Below, piece after piece: positions 24,535 to 36,407 of a stretch of 64,000 nucleotides of DNA; position 1 is the stretch's first letter; the number at the start of each line of letters is the position of its first letter. Source of the DNA: Leucobacter sp. 7(1) (lineage in GTDB: Bacteria; Actinomycetota; Actinomycetes; Actinomycetales; Microbacteriaceae); assembly GCF_900163635.1 (NCBI RefSeq), contig NZ_FUID01000033.1:62001-126000 (forward strand). Direction: 5' to 3'. Below the pieces are notes generated by a model. The model did no database searches, was not told the DNA's origin, and saw only the letters and a list, made by a program, of their open reading frames with translations. The translations under genes were made by a program, and so were the position numbers.

Positions 24535-25283
24535 GGCTCGCGACGTTGACACTCACGCCTTGGTACCGACGGCCCCAACTCCACCGCGGCGGCGGGGCGG
24601 AGCAACCCGGATCGGTGCGGGCTACGGCGATCCTCGATCATGCGTCGCCGGGGATCAGCGCGCTCGTCGCGCAGGCTCGGGAGCGCGCCGCAAGCGAACT
24701 CGGAACCGGTCACGCCCCCTCACCGCTCGCCACGGTGCGCGCCGCGCACGGGCTGATTCGTGATGCGGTGCGACCCGTCTACGCGATGGAGGAGGCGACG
24801 CCCGCATCCCGCGTCCTGGCTCGCGGCACGGGATCATGTAGCCAGCGCCTTGCAGTACTGGAGAGCGCTGCCCGCGCAATTGGAGTGGAGACTCGAGTGA
24901 GGGCACTCTCCATTGACGGCGCGTTTTGGGAGCCTCGTTTCCCGCGCCTCACCTTTGCGCTACCGGATCGGGTCCTCCTTGCCTGGCCAGAGTTCAGGCT
25001 CGACGGCTGGCGGCCTGCCTCGGAGCTGTTCGGCCCGCTTGGCTGCCGAGCGGGCGGTGCCTTCACAAACTCTGGTTCCGAAACGCTGTTCGAAGCCGTG
25101 GGACGTTGCGCCGTCGACTGGGATGGTGAAACGAGCGGCGATCCCGCGGACCTCTCCGCGCACCTGCGTGCAGACCTCGGATACTTTACGGATCGAGACG
25201 AGCTGTTTGCGCGGCTCGGACAAACGCTGTGCACTCCCTCGCGTGCGATTGCTGACCCGGTGATGCGCCGGATCGCGGCGTGA
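24531..25283 (+). CDS. Transglutaminase-like protein, possibly inactive
   Basis: 250 residues. The core GTGSCSQRLAVLESAARAIGVETRVRALS matches the helix with the nucleophile Cys of transglutaminase-like cysteine peptidases. The later block LLAWPEFRLDGWRPAS aligns with the usual HAW-E...W-P-D segment, but Leu replaces the catalytic His and Ser the Asp. The protein may therefore be a non-catalytic relative, or I may have misplaced the His. No signal peptide is seen. It overlaps trmL by four bases and is probably translated with it. Confidence 0.6.
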   Translation: MRLATLTLTPWYRRPQLHRGGGAEQPGSVRATAILDHASPGISALVAQARERAASELGTGHAPSPLATVRAAHGLIRDAVRPVYAMEEATPASRVLARGTGSCSQRLAVLESAARAIGVETRVRALSIDGAFWEPRFPRLTFALPDRVLLAWPEFRLDGWRPASELFGPLGCRAGGAFTNSGSETLFEAVGRCAVDWDGETSGDPADLSAHLRADLGYFTDRDELFARLGQTLCTPSRAIADPVMRRIAA

Positions 25284-25296
25284 GGGGCCGATAGGG

Positions 25297-26919
25297 CTAC
25301 TTGAGTTCGACCTCATTGAAGTAGCCGGAATGGCTGGTTACTGGAACCGAGCAATCGACGTTCTCGAGCTTTGCCGGAACCGGGGTGAACCCTTTGAGCC
25401 CTGCAGCAGCCTGGCTGCCTTGCGCCAGGGGATACACGTTTTTGAGGATCGGGTCGTTCGATGAATGATAGTTGTACACGGCCTCGGTCACAGGCGTTGC
25501 TAGCGTCTCCCAATTGCCCTCAGCCTTGATGGCAGCACCAAGTAAGTGCACCGCCTCCACTTGGGGGCCGTCCTTCTTCGTTCCCAGTGTCTGGGCGGCA
25601 ACCACCATAGCGCGAGCCCCCAGACTGTGACCCACGAGTACGTATGCGTCCGCCGTGGTTCTCCCGAGGAGGTCCGCGATAATGACCCCGGTTTTTTCTG
25701 CACGATTCTTTGCGACGTGCCATGGATTCTTCGCCAGATCCGCGGCGATGAGCGCGGGCCCAAACGGGGCGAGCTTTTGCGGCCCGACGCGCATGGCGCT
25801 GCTGGCAAGCTGGGCGAACACTCCCGCCCCTGCTCCTTTCGCGGTCATGCCACCAATGAGGAGGCCAAGTTTGCGGAGCTCCTTGGAGCCCCAGTGCACT
25901 CGGTACACGGGCGAATCTGGGTATCGGCCCGTCACCATGTCCTTCCACCCGCCCCATCCTCTGTCCTGCTCGGTGAGAAACCCATTGCAGACAACTACAG
26001 GGACGCCCGAACCGCCGCGGAGCATCTCGATGTGGAAGGATTTGTCTTCACCCAAGTACGCGTTGGTGATGGAAGCGCCGAGTGTGCCTCCGACCGCGGC
26101 ACCGACGGTGGTCACCACGAGCGTCCCGCCCGCCATTCCTAGTCCACCTGCTGCAACAGAGCCGCCGCCCAGCAGCGCGAGGCCGTAGCTGGTTGCTACT
26201 GCGCCGCTGTACCCGCCGATCAGTGAACCGATGGCGCCGCCGATTGCTGGAGCAGCTGCAAGAGCGGCGGGGGTGGCGAGTGCCACGCCCGCGAGGGAGA
26301 GCCCGGCGATCTTGGTGACTCGGCTGAGATGAGGCTTGTCGTACTCCAAAAAGTTGCGATAGTCGCTGAGGTCCTCCATCCGCGCTTCCGCCTTCGCGAA
26401 CCCGGGAATGTCGTGGCGATGCTCCGCGCAGTACCGGGGCGTGCTAGCGGCGCTGGGTCCACGAACTGCCATGTGCGTGCAGCTCGGTGCGGCGCAGGGA
26501 ATCGTCGGTGAACCGCAGGCATCGCAGAGCCAGGCAGGAATTTGCGCCTTGGGCTGCTGCACCTTCATATGTTCGGTGCGTGCAAAGCACGCGGAGCACC
26601 ACGCGTCACGGGTTGATTCCGTTCCCCGATCGACGAGCGAGGCAAGGCGAGAAGCAAGCTTCCGGTGTGCTTCGGCACGTTTCTCCGCAGCCTTCTGCTC
26701 GTCGACCGTCGAGAGAGTGAGCCGCTGGTGCGAGAGTGTCGCGTAGGCCCATGCGTTGCTGACGAGTGCCGGGTTCTTGCGCAGGGTCTCCTCCCAGTCT
26801 GCCTGAGGGTGTGCTCCGGTCGGATCGCCGGAAAGTGTCACAGTCTTCCCTGATGGGAAAGTGATCGTGCAGTGTAGTTCCTGCTCGATTACGCGAGCAA
26901 AGATCTGAGGGTTCGGCAT
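25297..26919 (-). CDS. DUF726-type alpha/beta hydrolase with N-terminal zinc-finger region
   Basis: 540 residues. The N-terminal third carries Cys pairs (CSACF, CDACG) and Cys/His residues that look like a zinc ribbon. A glycine/alanine-rich hydrophobic stretch (about 205-285) contains probable membrane helices. The C-terminal part has VVVCNGFLTE, a Trp-rich WGGWKDMV segment and the nucleophile elbow GHSLGA, as in DUF726/TMCO4-like hydrolases. The substrate is unknown. Its 3' end is convergent with the transglutaminase-like gene. The start ATG 26919 lacks a strong Shine-Dalgarno. Confidence 0.7.
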   Translation of the reverse strand: MPNPQIFARVIEQELHCTITFPSGKTVTLSGDPTGAHPQADWEETLRKNPALVSNAWAYATLSHQRLTLSTVDEQKAAEKRAEAHRKLASRLASLVDRGTESTRDAWCSACFARTEHMKVQQPKAQIPAWLCDACGSPTIPCAAPSCTHMAVRGPSAASTPRYCAEHRHDIPGFAKAEARMEDLSDYRNFLEYDKPHLSRVTKIAGLSLAGVALATPAALAAAPAIGGAIGSLIGGYSGAVATSYGLALLGGGSVAAGGLGMAGGTLVVTTVGAAVGGTLGASITNAYLGEDKSFHIEMLRGGSGVPVVVCNGFLTEQDRGWGGWKDMVTGRYPDSPVYRVHWGSKELRKLGLLIGGMTAKGAGAGVFAQLASSAMRVGPQKLAPFGPALIAADLAKNPWHVAKNRAEKTGVIIADLLGRTTADAYVLVGHSLGARAMVVAAQTLGTKKDGPQVEAVHLLGAAIKAEGNWETLATPVTEAVYNYHSSNDPILKNVYPLAQGSQAAAGLKGFTPVPAKLENVDCSVPVTSHSGYFNEVELK

Positions 26920-26982
26920 ATGTAGAATCTTGCCAGCAAACAGGCCTAGGACACTAAATGAATGGCGGATTCATTTGTGCTC

Positions 26983-27141
26983 CACATCCTTGCCGAAGCG
27001 CGACTGCGCGTCCACTACTGCGACGAGCCGAGCGACGTAGTCGCGAAGATATTCCACCGTCGACTCTCGCACGATGGTGTCCTCGCCGGCGAAGAGCTCG
27101 GGTGAAGTCGCGAGAGGAACACCTCGGGTTGCCCCACTCCC
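26983..27141 (-). pseudogene. Decayed second copy of the FMN reductase 3' end
   Basis: About 155 bases align with the 3' end of the FMN reductase at 29115-29262, for example the shared SPELFAGxxTIVRESTVEY coding segment. Relative to the intact gene there are scattered substitutions and two extra bases near 27111 that break the frame before GQPEVFLS. The alignment ends abruptly at about 27140. It is a remnant, not a working gene. Confidence 0.8.
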
Positions 27142-27548
27142 AGAGCGTCGTGCAAGCAATTGTGCGCCATCCGGCGATGACCCCGGAAATGCTCACGGCG
27201 CTTGGGGAAGCTGAATCGGACGAGGAACCCCTCACCACGGTACTTGCGTACCCACGGTGCCCGGAGAAGATGCTGCGATCGTGTGCGCAGGGCGCGCAGC
27301 CGATGCCAGTGAGTGCGGCTGCGCGCGTTGGAACGGTGTGGGTGGTTGCGCCGATCGTAGAGCACCCGCACGCGCCAAGTGATGTGTTGGAACAGCTTGC
27401 GTCCAAGGCTGACTCCGGGCTTTGCCGGCTGCTACTTTGCAACAGGAGCCTTCCTGAGACGGCATTTCTGGAGCTGATGAGCCGTACATCAGCCACCCGG
27501 GCCCGGTCGGAGAAGTTGCCTGATCGCGGGGCTGGCAGCGATCAATAG
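27141..27548 (+). pseudogene. 5'-truncated repeat protein (leucine-rich-variant-like)
   Basis: From the junction at about 27141 a frame encodes four related helical repeats with phrases VVQAIVRHPAMTPEMLTALG, LAYPRCPEKML, IVEHPHAPSDVLEQLA and CNRSLPETAFLELM. They resemble variant leucine-rich repeats (NP/HP-x-TP-x-x-xL). The frame stays open upstream to an ATG at 26958, but that part reads antisense through the FMN reductase remnant. I therefore think the natural N-terminus was lost at the rearrangement. Confidence 0.55.
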
Positions 27549-27561
27549 CGCCACCGTGGTG

Positions 27562-28463
27562 TTACTCGGTGAGCGCTGTGATCTGTTCGGTGAGCCAGTC
27601 GCGCGCATCGTTGACGTGCGGGAGTACCCTGGTACGCCCATCGACTTCGGTTTCCTCACGCGCATCCGCGTAGGCCAGAGCCCACCCATCTACGGAGCGG
27701 AGCGGAATCGGCGGCCAAGATTGTTGATTTCGCCAAGCAAATGTTCTCACGCAGAGCTCGCGGAGCCTACTCAGGTCCGGACCAATTGACCACAACAATT
27801 GCAGATCGACGAGGTCATGCGCTCGCACGTAGCCGGGATCGGTGACCGCATGTATCTTCTGAGCGATCTGATACTCGAGACCGACGAGTGTGACGAGCTG
27901 AACGTCACCGAATCCAAAGGAGGCCCCAAACTCGATGAGTTCCTGATCGAGTGGACGCTGGCCGGGGGAGTCGGTTTCGAGCTCTGGATCATATACCTCA
28001 ACATCTAGTGCTCCCCAAGCTGTACCCAGAAAGGAGATTGACACTCGGTACGGGTGCATCACATACTCAGGGCGTGTCAGGCCAGGGTCATGGGTTTCCC
28101 CGGTGCGTATGGTGGCGGTGAAGGCGACCCGATGGGGTGCATTTGGGTCCCGCTTGAGCGCGCCCGGTGAAGGTGGAACCGTTCCCCACCCGGCCGCGAG
28201 CCGATCGGCAAACTCATGCTGGAAGGCTTTTCCCCTGGCATAGGTAGAGACATCAAGGTCGGAGGTTGCGCGCGTGCCGCGTTCCCCAAGCGTAGCTTCA
28301 CCCCCATGCCTCCTTTGATCGCCACGGTGTCAGGGAGCATCTGGGAAACTATGAGAGTGCACAACATGAGACGAGCACGGGCGACTGGAACCCCGAGTCG
28401 CAACGCCACGTGAGTCAATCGCTCGTTCAACTGCGCGACGTTGCGCGGCACCGGGACGGTCAT
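27562..28463 (-). pseudogene. AbiEii-type nucleotidyltransferase toxin, frameshifted
   Basis: The two halves read in different frames. From ATG 28463 the first (MTVPVPRNVAQLNERLT...AIKGGMGVKLRLG) ends at a run of four C on the plus strand (28284-28287). Restoring one base gives RATSDLDVSTYARGKAFQ, the Asp-x-Asp catalytic motif of the AbiEii family, which continues to the stop at 27562. The total of 902 bases is one short of 301 codons. The start overlaps the antitoxin stop by ATGA. As sequenced the toxin lacks its catalytic core, unless slippage or a sequencing error applies. Confidence 0.78.
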
Positions 28464-28993
28464 GCAGATTCCTTCACGCTCTCCATGTCGTCCGATGCAG
28501 CCAGTAGACCATTCCGACGTGCCTGCTCGACAACCCTCGACCAACGATCAGGTGGCATCCTGTGTTTCATGTCGAGAAGTGCGCGCCTGACGGTAGTGGC
28601 AGAGATGCCATCAATCGTGGTGAGGTCGTCGTCAACAGTCCCCGGTCGATACTGAAGATCCATCCACGCTGGGAGCGTTCGCCGAACCCGGCGTCGCGTG
28701 CCCACCCGAATCTTTCTCGGATTGAACTGCCCGAGATCAAGCAGGTGGAGTACTGATTCGCGCTCAAGAAACGCACCCTCACCGGCCAGCGCGACGGCAA
28801 CGGCGGGCTGGGTGGATGCCTCGACGGGTACATCTCGGTGCGTGTAGACGCCATTGCCGTACGAACGCAGTGCGCCCCGCGAGGCAAGTTTCCTCAGTTC
28901 AACGGCCGGTACTCCTGCGTCCTCGGCAGAGGCCAGGGTCACCACACCGTGGTGTTGTGAGGCAACCTCCCACAGATCTCGTCGGTATCCCAT
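28460..28993 (-). CDS. AbiEi-type antitoxin (type IV toxin-antitoxin)
   Basis: 177 residues. The N-terminal winged-helix region (MGYRRDLWEVASQHHGVV, then LASAEDAGVPAVELRKLASRG) matches the AbiEi antitoxin N-terminal domain, which binds DNA and represses its own operon. The C-terminal half is the predicted antitoxin domain. ATG 28993 is chosen because AAGGAGG lies eight bases upstream; an upstream in-frame ATG at 29044 lies before the operator. An inverted repeat at 29017-29034 is a likely autoregulatory site. Its stop overlaps the toxin start by four bases. Confidence 0.82.
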   Translation of the reverse strand: MGYRRDLWEVASQHHGVVTLASAEDAGVPAVELRKLASRGALRSYGNGVYTHRDVPVEASTQPAVAVALAGEGAFLERESVLHLLDLGQFNPRKIRVGTRRRVRRTLPAWMDLQYRPGTVDDDLTTIDGISATTVRRALLDMKHRMPPDRWSRVVEQARRNGLLAASDDMESVKESA

Positions 28994-29016
28994 CGGGTAC
29001 ACCTCCTTGCCAAGAT

Positions 29017-29034
29017 CGTACCAATATCGGTACG
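29017..29034. promoter_or_regulatory. Inverted repeat, probable AbiEi operator
   Basis: CGTACC AATATC GGTACG, 6-bp arms with a six-base spacer, lies 24 bases upstream of the antitoxin start. AbiEi proteins are known to bind inverted repeats in their own promoters. Confidence 0.6.
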
Positions 29035-29107
29035 TTTCTGACAATGCGCCGCACGCGGTGACTGCCGGATCCGATGCGGCACCGGATCCGGCAGCCAGGC
29101 CGGCAGC

Positions 29108-29680
29108 TCAGTCCCGGGACTGCGCGTCCATCACGGCGACGAGCCGGGTGACGTAGTCGCGGAGGTACTCCACCGTTGACTCTCGCACGATGGTCTCCCC
29201 GCCGGCGAAGAGCTCGGGGGAGGTCGAGAGGAACACTTCGGGTTGCCCCACTGTCGGCATGTCGAAGTAGGACAGTGCGAGGCGAAGGTTCTTCTGGGAA
29301 GAGTAGCCGCCCATGCGGCCCACCGAGTGGCTGATGATCCCGACAGGGAGGCCTGTCCACGACACGTCGCTATTCGGTTTTGACCCGATATCAACGGCGT
29401 TCTTCACGCATGCCGGAATCGTGCGGTTATTCTCGGGCGTCACGAAGAGCACCCCGTCGGAGGCCTTGATGGTGTCGCGGAACGCGGTGTAGCTCGCGGG
29501 GGTTGCGACCTCGGGCACGGCCGGATCGTCGTAGTCGAAGTTGTAGAGCGGGAGGTCCCGGATCTCGACGATTCGCGCCTCCACTCCGTCGGGGAACAGG
29601 GGAATGATGTTGTTCGCGATCTTGCGGGCAAAGGAGCCGCCGCGGAGGCTGCCCACAATTACGCTGACGTGCTGCGTCAT
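29108..29680 (-). CDS. NADPH-dependent FMN reductase family protein
   Basis: 190 residues with a flavodoxin-like fold: N-terminal IVGSLRGGSFARKIANNI (phosphate-binding loop), the middle GVLFVTPENNRTIPACVKNAVD (FMN-contact segment) and ISHSVGRMGGYSSQKNLRL. It reduces FMN or quinones with NAD(P)H. It lies 28 bases downstream of nrdF on the same strand, so it may be part of the nrd operon and could reduce the flavodoxin NrdI; that role is inference. A decayed copy of its 3' end occurs at 26983-27141. Confidence 0.86.
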   Translation of the reverse strand: MTQHVSVIVGSLRGGSFARKIANNIIPLFPDGVEARIVEIRDLPLYNFDYDDPAVPEVATPASYTAFRDTIKASDGVLFVTPENNRTIPACVKNAVDIGSKPNSDVSWTGLPVGIISHSVGRMGGYSSQKNLRLALSYFDMPTVGQPEVFLSTSPELFAGGETIVRESTVEYLRDYVTRLVAVMDAQSRD

Positions 29681-29708
29681 GGTTGCTGCTTTCTGTCGTG
29701 GTGTCCGG

Positions 29709-32960
<3,252 letters not shown>

Positions 32961-32964
<4 letters not shown>

Positions 32965-33488
32965 GCGGAGGTCCTTTCGGGGTGGGTGGCAGGAGGAACG
33001 GGGTCGGTGGTGAGCTGGCGCTCCCAAAACTCTCCGAGCCCCTCACGGACGCGTGCGATGTCGCGTTCTGTGCCGAGGAGTTCGAAGCGATAGAGCTCGG
33101 GGACCTGGCACTTCGCGGAGATGACGGGTCCGGCGAGGCAGTAGTGTTCGCCGAAGTTGGTGTTGCCCGCTGTAATGACGCCGCGGAGCAGCCTCCGATT
33201 GGCGGGGTCGTTGAGAAACGTGATGACCTGTTTAGGAACGGCACCGGCGCGCTCGCCGCCGCCGTACGTGGGCAGCACCAGCACAAACGGCTGGGCGACA
33301 CGGAGCTGGCCTTCAACCCGGGGTCGGAGCGGGATCCGGGCAGCAGGGCGTCCAACGCGCTCGACAAATCGGCGGGTGTTCTCTGAAACGCTTGAGAAGT
33401 AGACGAGATTGGGCGATTCCGTCTCGAAGAGAATCCGCACTGCGGGGGGACTTTCCCCTGTTCGGGCGGCGAGAGTGGGGCGTGACAC
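32961..33488 (-). CDS. nrdI: Ribonucleotide reductase flavodoxin NrdI
   Basis: 175 residues. [19 protein letters not shown] (FMN phosphate loop), LPTYGGG and [14 protein letters not shown] are NrdI signatures. NrdI supplies oxidant for Mn(III)2-Tyr assembly in NrdF. The protein has an N-terminal extension of about 25 residues beyond the core and a Pro/Thr-rich tail. Its GTG start at 33488 has AAAGGA seven bases upstream. It is the first gene of the operon here; no nrdH (glutaredoxin-like) gene precedes it, unlike the usual nrdHIEF order. Confidence 0.92.
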
Positions 33489-33520
33489 GGCTCATTCCTT
33501 TCTGCCAGGCGGCGACCCTG

Positions 33521-33567
33521 GCACTATATGTTGTGCCAGAATCCTAATTTCCATCTATATCTAGTGT
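33521..33567 (-). promoter_or_regulatory. Two NrdR-like boxes upstream of nrdI
   Basis: Read on the minus strand, GCACAACATATAGTGC (33521-33536) and ACACTAGATATAGATG (33552-33567) match the NrdR consensus ACACWATATATWGTGT at about 13 and 12 of 16 positions. Their starts are 31 bp apart, the three-helical-turn spacing known for NrdR pairs. They lie 33 bases before the nrdI start and would repress the operon at high (d)ATP. Confidence 0.8.
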
Positions 33568-33729
33568 TAGCACGAGAGTGGTCAAGATTTCTACGACACG
33601 CCTAAGTTTGAAAGTTCGTGTATTCGAACATTAGGGTGATGGGTGTCATTCACGTGTGAGTGTGGGCAGGATGTTCACACGATGATCGGGCCGGATGATC
33701 CGGACGACCACAGATGAGAGGTGCTGCCC

Positions 33730-35562
33730 ATGACCGATCCGAGTCAGCTCACGATCCCCGCCGAGATTCGCAATGCATACGTCCGAGACTTCGTTTCCGA
33801 ATGGGCCGCGATCACGCAGCCCGAGCGCATCGAGCTCGTCGACGCCGCGGACGACGACCGCCTGCTCGCAGAGGCGCTCGCGGCAGGGGAGCTTTTGCCC
33901 GCGGGCGTTGGTCGCTACTACTCCCGCTCCCACACCAAGGACACTGCCCGCTCCGAGGAGCGCACAGTTGTCGCCACCGCGGATCCCGCAGACCGGGGTG
34001 TGTACAACAACTGGCAGCCCTCTCGTGAGGTGAAATCAGCTCAGGTGAAACGCATGCGCGGTGCCTCCCGGGGCAAAACGATGTACGTGATTCCCTACCT
34101 CATGGCACCGGTCGGGACACCACTCGCGGCATACGCAGTCGGGGTTGAACTCACCGACGACCGCAACGTCGTGCTCCAAATGATTCGCATGGCACGAGTG
34201 GGGCAGCACCACCTCGATACCCTCGCCGATCCGGCGTTCTTTGTGCGCGGCGTCCATGTCACCGGTGACCTGATGGCCCTCGGCCAGGGCACCGACGCCG
34301 ACAAGCGACTCTTCGCGACAATCGCCGACGAGCGCACGATCCTCCACTATGGATCCGCCTACGGCGGGAACGCGCTGCTCGGCAAGATCGCCCACGCACT
34401 CCGCCTCGCCTCGTATGACGGTCGCGTCTCGGGACAGTTCCTCGCCGAGCAGTTCTTGCTTCTGGGGATCGTGGACCTCGACACTGGCGTGCGGCGGCAC
34501 GTGTGCGGCGGCTTCCCCAGTGCGTCCGGGAAAACGAACCTCGCGATGACACTCCCACCGGACGCGCTCCAGGGCCGGTACCGGGTCGAACTCTACGGCG
34601 ATGACATCGCGTGGATGTGGGTCGACGAAGACGGGAAGCTGCGTGCGATCAACCCAGAGAACGGGATATTCGGGGTCGCGAAAGATACGAACGAGGACAC
34701 CAACCCGACGGCGATGGCGGCGATCGCCCCGGGGTCCGGCACCATCTTCACGAACGTCGCCTACAACGCGCGTACCCAGGACGTGTGGTGGGAGGGTCTC
34801 ACTCCGGAACCGCCCGCCGAGCTCGATGGCTGGTTGGACTGGACCGGGCAGCCTGTAGCGGATCGCGCCCCGGGCGAGCGTGACGCTCCGTGGGCCCACC
34901 CCAACAGTCGCTTCACGGTCGCGCTCGACCGGATCCCAAACATCGCGCCCGACGTCAACGACCCGGACGGCGTGGTGATCGACGCGGTGATCTTCGGCGG
35001 TCGCACCCGGGACCGCGAACCGCTGATCCGCGCGATCGACAACCTCGCCGAGGGGGTGTATGACGGGCTGACGCTCGGTGCCGAAGCCACGTTCGCCGCG
35101 GAAGGGGTCGACGGGCAGCTGCGCTACGACCCTATGTCGATGCGGCCCTTCCTGTCCTACGGGGAGGGCGACTATGCCCAGCACTGGCTCGATGTTCTGA
35201 GCCGGGTGACCGAGCAGCCCGCCTTCGCGCACGTCAACTGGTTCCAGCGCGATCCGGAGGACGGCAGCTACCTGTGGCCCGGGTACCGGGAAAACCTGCG
35301 CGCACTGCTGTGGCTGCTGCGGCACCGGCGCGGGGAAGTCGTAGGCAATGCCACCGCCGTCGGTACGATCCCGCAGGCCTCGGAGCTTGAGCTGGAGGAT
35401 CTCGACCTGGCACCGAGTGTGCTGGACCGCATCCTCACGATCAACCGCGCGCGGTGGCAGCAGGAAATGACGTTCCGAGAGGAGCACCTGCGACAGTTCG
35501 AGCGGCTCCCCGAGGAGATTTGGGACGCGCACCGCCGAGTCGTGGCGGCCCTCGACGAGTAA
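33730..35562 (+). CDS. pckG: Phosphoenolpyruvate carboxykinase (GTP)
   Basis: 610 residues, normal length for the GTP-dependent enzyme that makes PEP from oxaloacetate in gluconeogenesis. Visible motifs are the GTP-binding P-loop FPSASGKTNLAM (about residue 261), the metal-binding region GDDIAWMW, and the segments AYGGNALLGKIA, NPENGIFGVA and the WFQRDPEDGSYLWPG lid side. ATG 33730 has GAGAGG eight bases upstream; GTG 33721 is possible but lies in the Shine-Dalgarno region. It is divergent from the nrd operon. The 177 bases after it hold no gene I can support, only a 26-codon ATG frame at 35565-35645. Confidence 0.96.
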   Translation: MTDPSQLTIPAEIRNAYVRDFVSEWAAITQPERIELVDAADDDRLLAEALAAGELLPAGVGRYYSRSHTKDTARSEERTVVATADPADRGVYNNWQPSREVKSAQVKRMRGASRGKTMYVIPYLMAPVGTPLAAYAVGVELTDDRNVVLQMIRMARVGQHHLDTLADPAFFVRGVHVTGDLMALGQGTDADKRLFATIADERTILHYGSAYGGNALLGKIAHALRLASYDGRVSGQFLAEQFLLLGIVDLDTGVRRHVCGGFPSASGKTNLAMTLPPDALQGRYRVELYGDDIAWMWVDEDGKLRAINPENGIFGVAKDTNEDTNPTAMAAIAPGSGTIFTNVAYNARTQDVWWEGLTPEPPAELDGWLDWTGQPVADRAPGERDAPWAHPNSRFTVALDRIPNIAPDVNDPDGVVIDAVIFGGRTRDREPLIRAIDNLAEGVYDGLTLGAEATFAAEGVDGQLRYDPMSMRPFLSYGEGDYAQHWLDVLSRVTEQPAFAHVNWFQRDPEDGSYLWPGYRENLRALLWLLRHRRGEVVGNATAVGTIPQASELELEDLDLAPSVLDRILTINRARWQQEMTFREEHLRQFERLPEEIWDAHRRVVAALDE

Positions 35563-35739
35563 CAATGGAAGTTCCCTCACCGAGGAACAGCCCGACGCCA
35601 GTGACGAGCGAGCTGGGCGTGAAGGCACGTCCCGTGCGGAAGTAAGGCGCGAAGCGCGTCGTGATTCCATCGCGAGACTGTCATAAGTTCTCCAGGGAAT
35701 CTCCTCGTCAAGAGGCGTCCGAGCTGGGAGACTTGACGC

Positions 35740-36045
35740 ATGGAACCCGCCGTACCTTTCGACATGGACGCGATTCGACGTGCCTGTGCACGGTATGGCG
35801 TCGAACGGTTGCGAGTATTCGGGTCGGTGCTCACGGACCGTTTTGACCAGCAGCTCAGCGACGTCGACTTCCTGGTCACCTTTCAACCTGGCCGCGCGAA
35901 CCGATTTCACGACTACTTCGATTTCAAGTTTGAGCTTGAGCGGATCCTTGAGCGAGAAGTTGATCTCGTTGTGGAGAGCGCGATGAAAAATCCCTACTTC
36001 AAGGCTTCGGTCCTCGACACGGCGCAGGATCTCTATGCGGCCTGA
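35740..36045 (+). CDS. MntA-type minimal nucleotidyltransferase antitoxin
   Basis: About 101 residues with the Pol-beta nucleotidyltransferase motif: RLRVFGS followed by SDVDFLV. In known MntA proteins AMP is transferred to the HEPN toxin to silence it. The spacing between GS and DVD is 11 residues rather than the common 10. The C-terminal part has the expected third acidic residue region (EREVDLVV). A second start, ATG 35764, is possible. It overlaps the following HEPN gene by 11 bases. Confidence 0.85.
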   Translation: MEPAVPFDMDAIRRACARYGVERLRVFGSVLTDRFDQQLSDVDFLVTFQPGRANRFHDYFDFKFELERILEREVDLVVESAMKNPYFKASVLDTAQDLYAA

Positions 36046-36376
36046 AGCGCGTACCTATCTCTGGGAGGCCGCCGAGGCGGCGAAGCTCGCCTACGCCTTC
36101 GCCCGCGAACGGAGCTTAACGGAGTTTAGCTCCGATATTCTGGTCCGTTCGGCCGTCGAGCGGCAGCTCGGGATCCTGGGCGAGGCGTTGAATCGCCTCC
36201 GAAGAATTGATCCGGGTGTGGCCGACCGGGTTCCGAACCTGGCTCGGATCGTGGGGATGCGGAATCTCCTCGCCCATGAATACGGGGACATCGACACTGA
36301 GATTGTGTGGCGTGCTGCCACGACCGACATGACCGCACTCATCTCGGTACTCGGTGCGATGTTGGGCGAACCTTGA
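36035..36376 (+). CDS. HepT-type HEPN ribonuclease toxin (DUF86)
   Basis: 113 residues, all-helical. The HEPN nuclease motif R-x4-H appears as RNLLAHEYG, with the typical upstream ERQLGILGEALNRL helix. In the type VII MntA/HepT system it is an RNase neutralised by AMPylation. It lies directly after and overlaps the nucleotidyltransferase gene, the canonical order for a HEPN/MNT pair in many genomes. Confidence 0.87.
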   Translation: MRPEARTYLWEAAEAAKLAYAFARERSLTEFSSDILVRSAVERQLGILGEALNRLRRIDPGVADRVPNLARIVGMRNLLAHEYGDIDTEIVWRAATTDMTALISVLGAMLGEP

Positions 36377-36407
36377 GGCATCCCCGTACTGAGAAAGCAG
36401 TGCGCAG

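Noticed and set aside
23947-24552. Longer N-terminus for the SHIRT-domain gene
   Set aside because: The upstream frame is antisense to trmL; ATG 23946 has a Shine-Dalgarno and a perfect signal peptide.
35565-35645. 26-codon ATG frame after pckG
   Set aside because: No Shine-Dalgarno, no conserved feature and hydrophilic random-looking composition.
34036-35910. 624-codon minus-strand frame opposite pckG
   Set aside because: pckG has all family motifs on the plus strand; the antisense frame is a GC-bias shadow.
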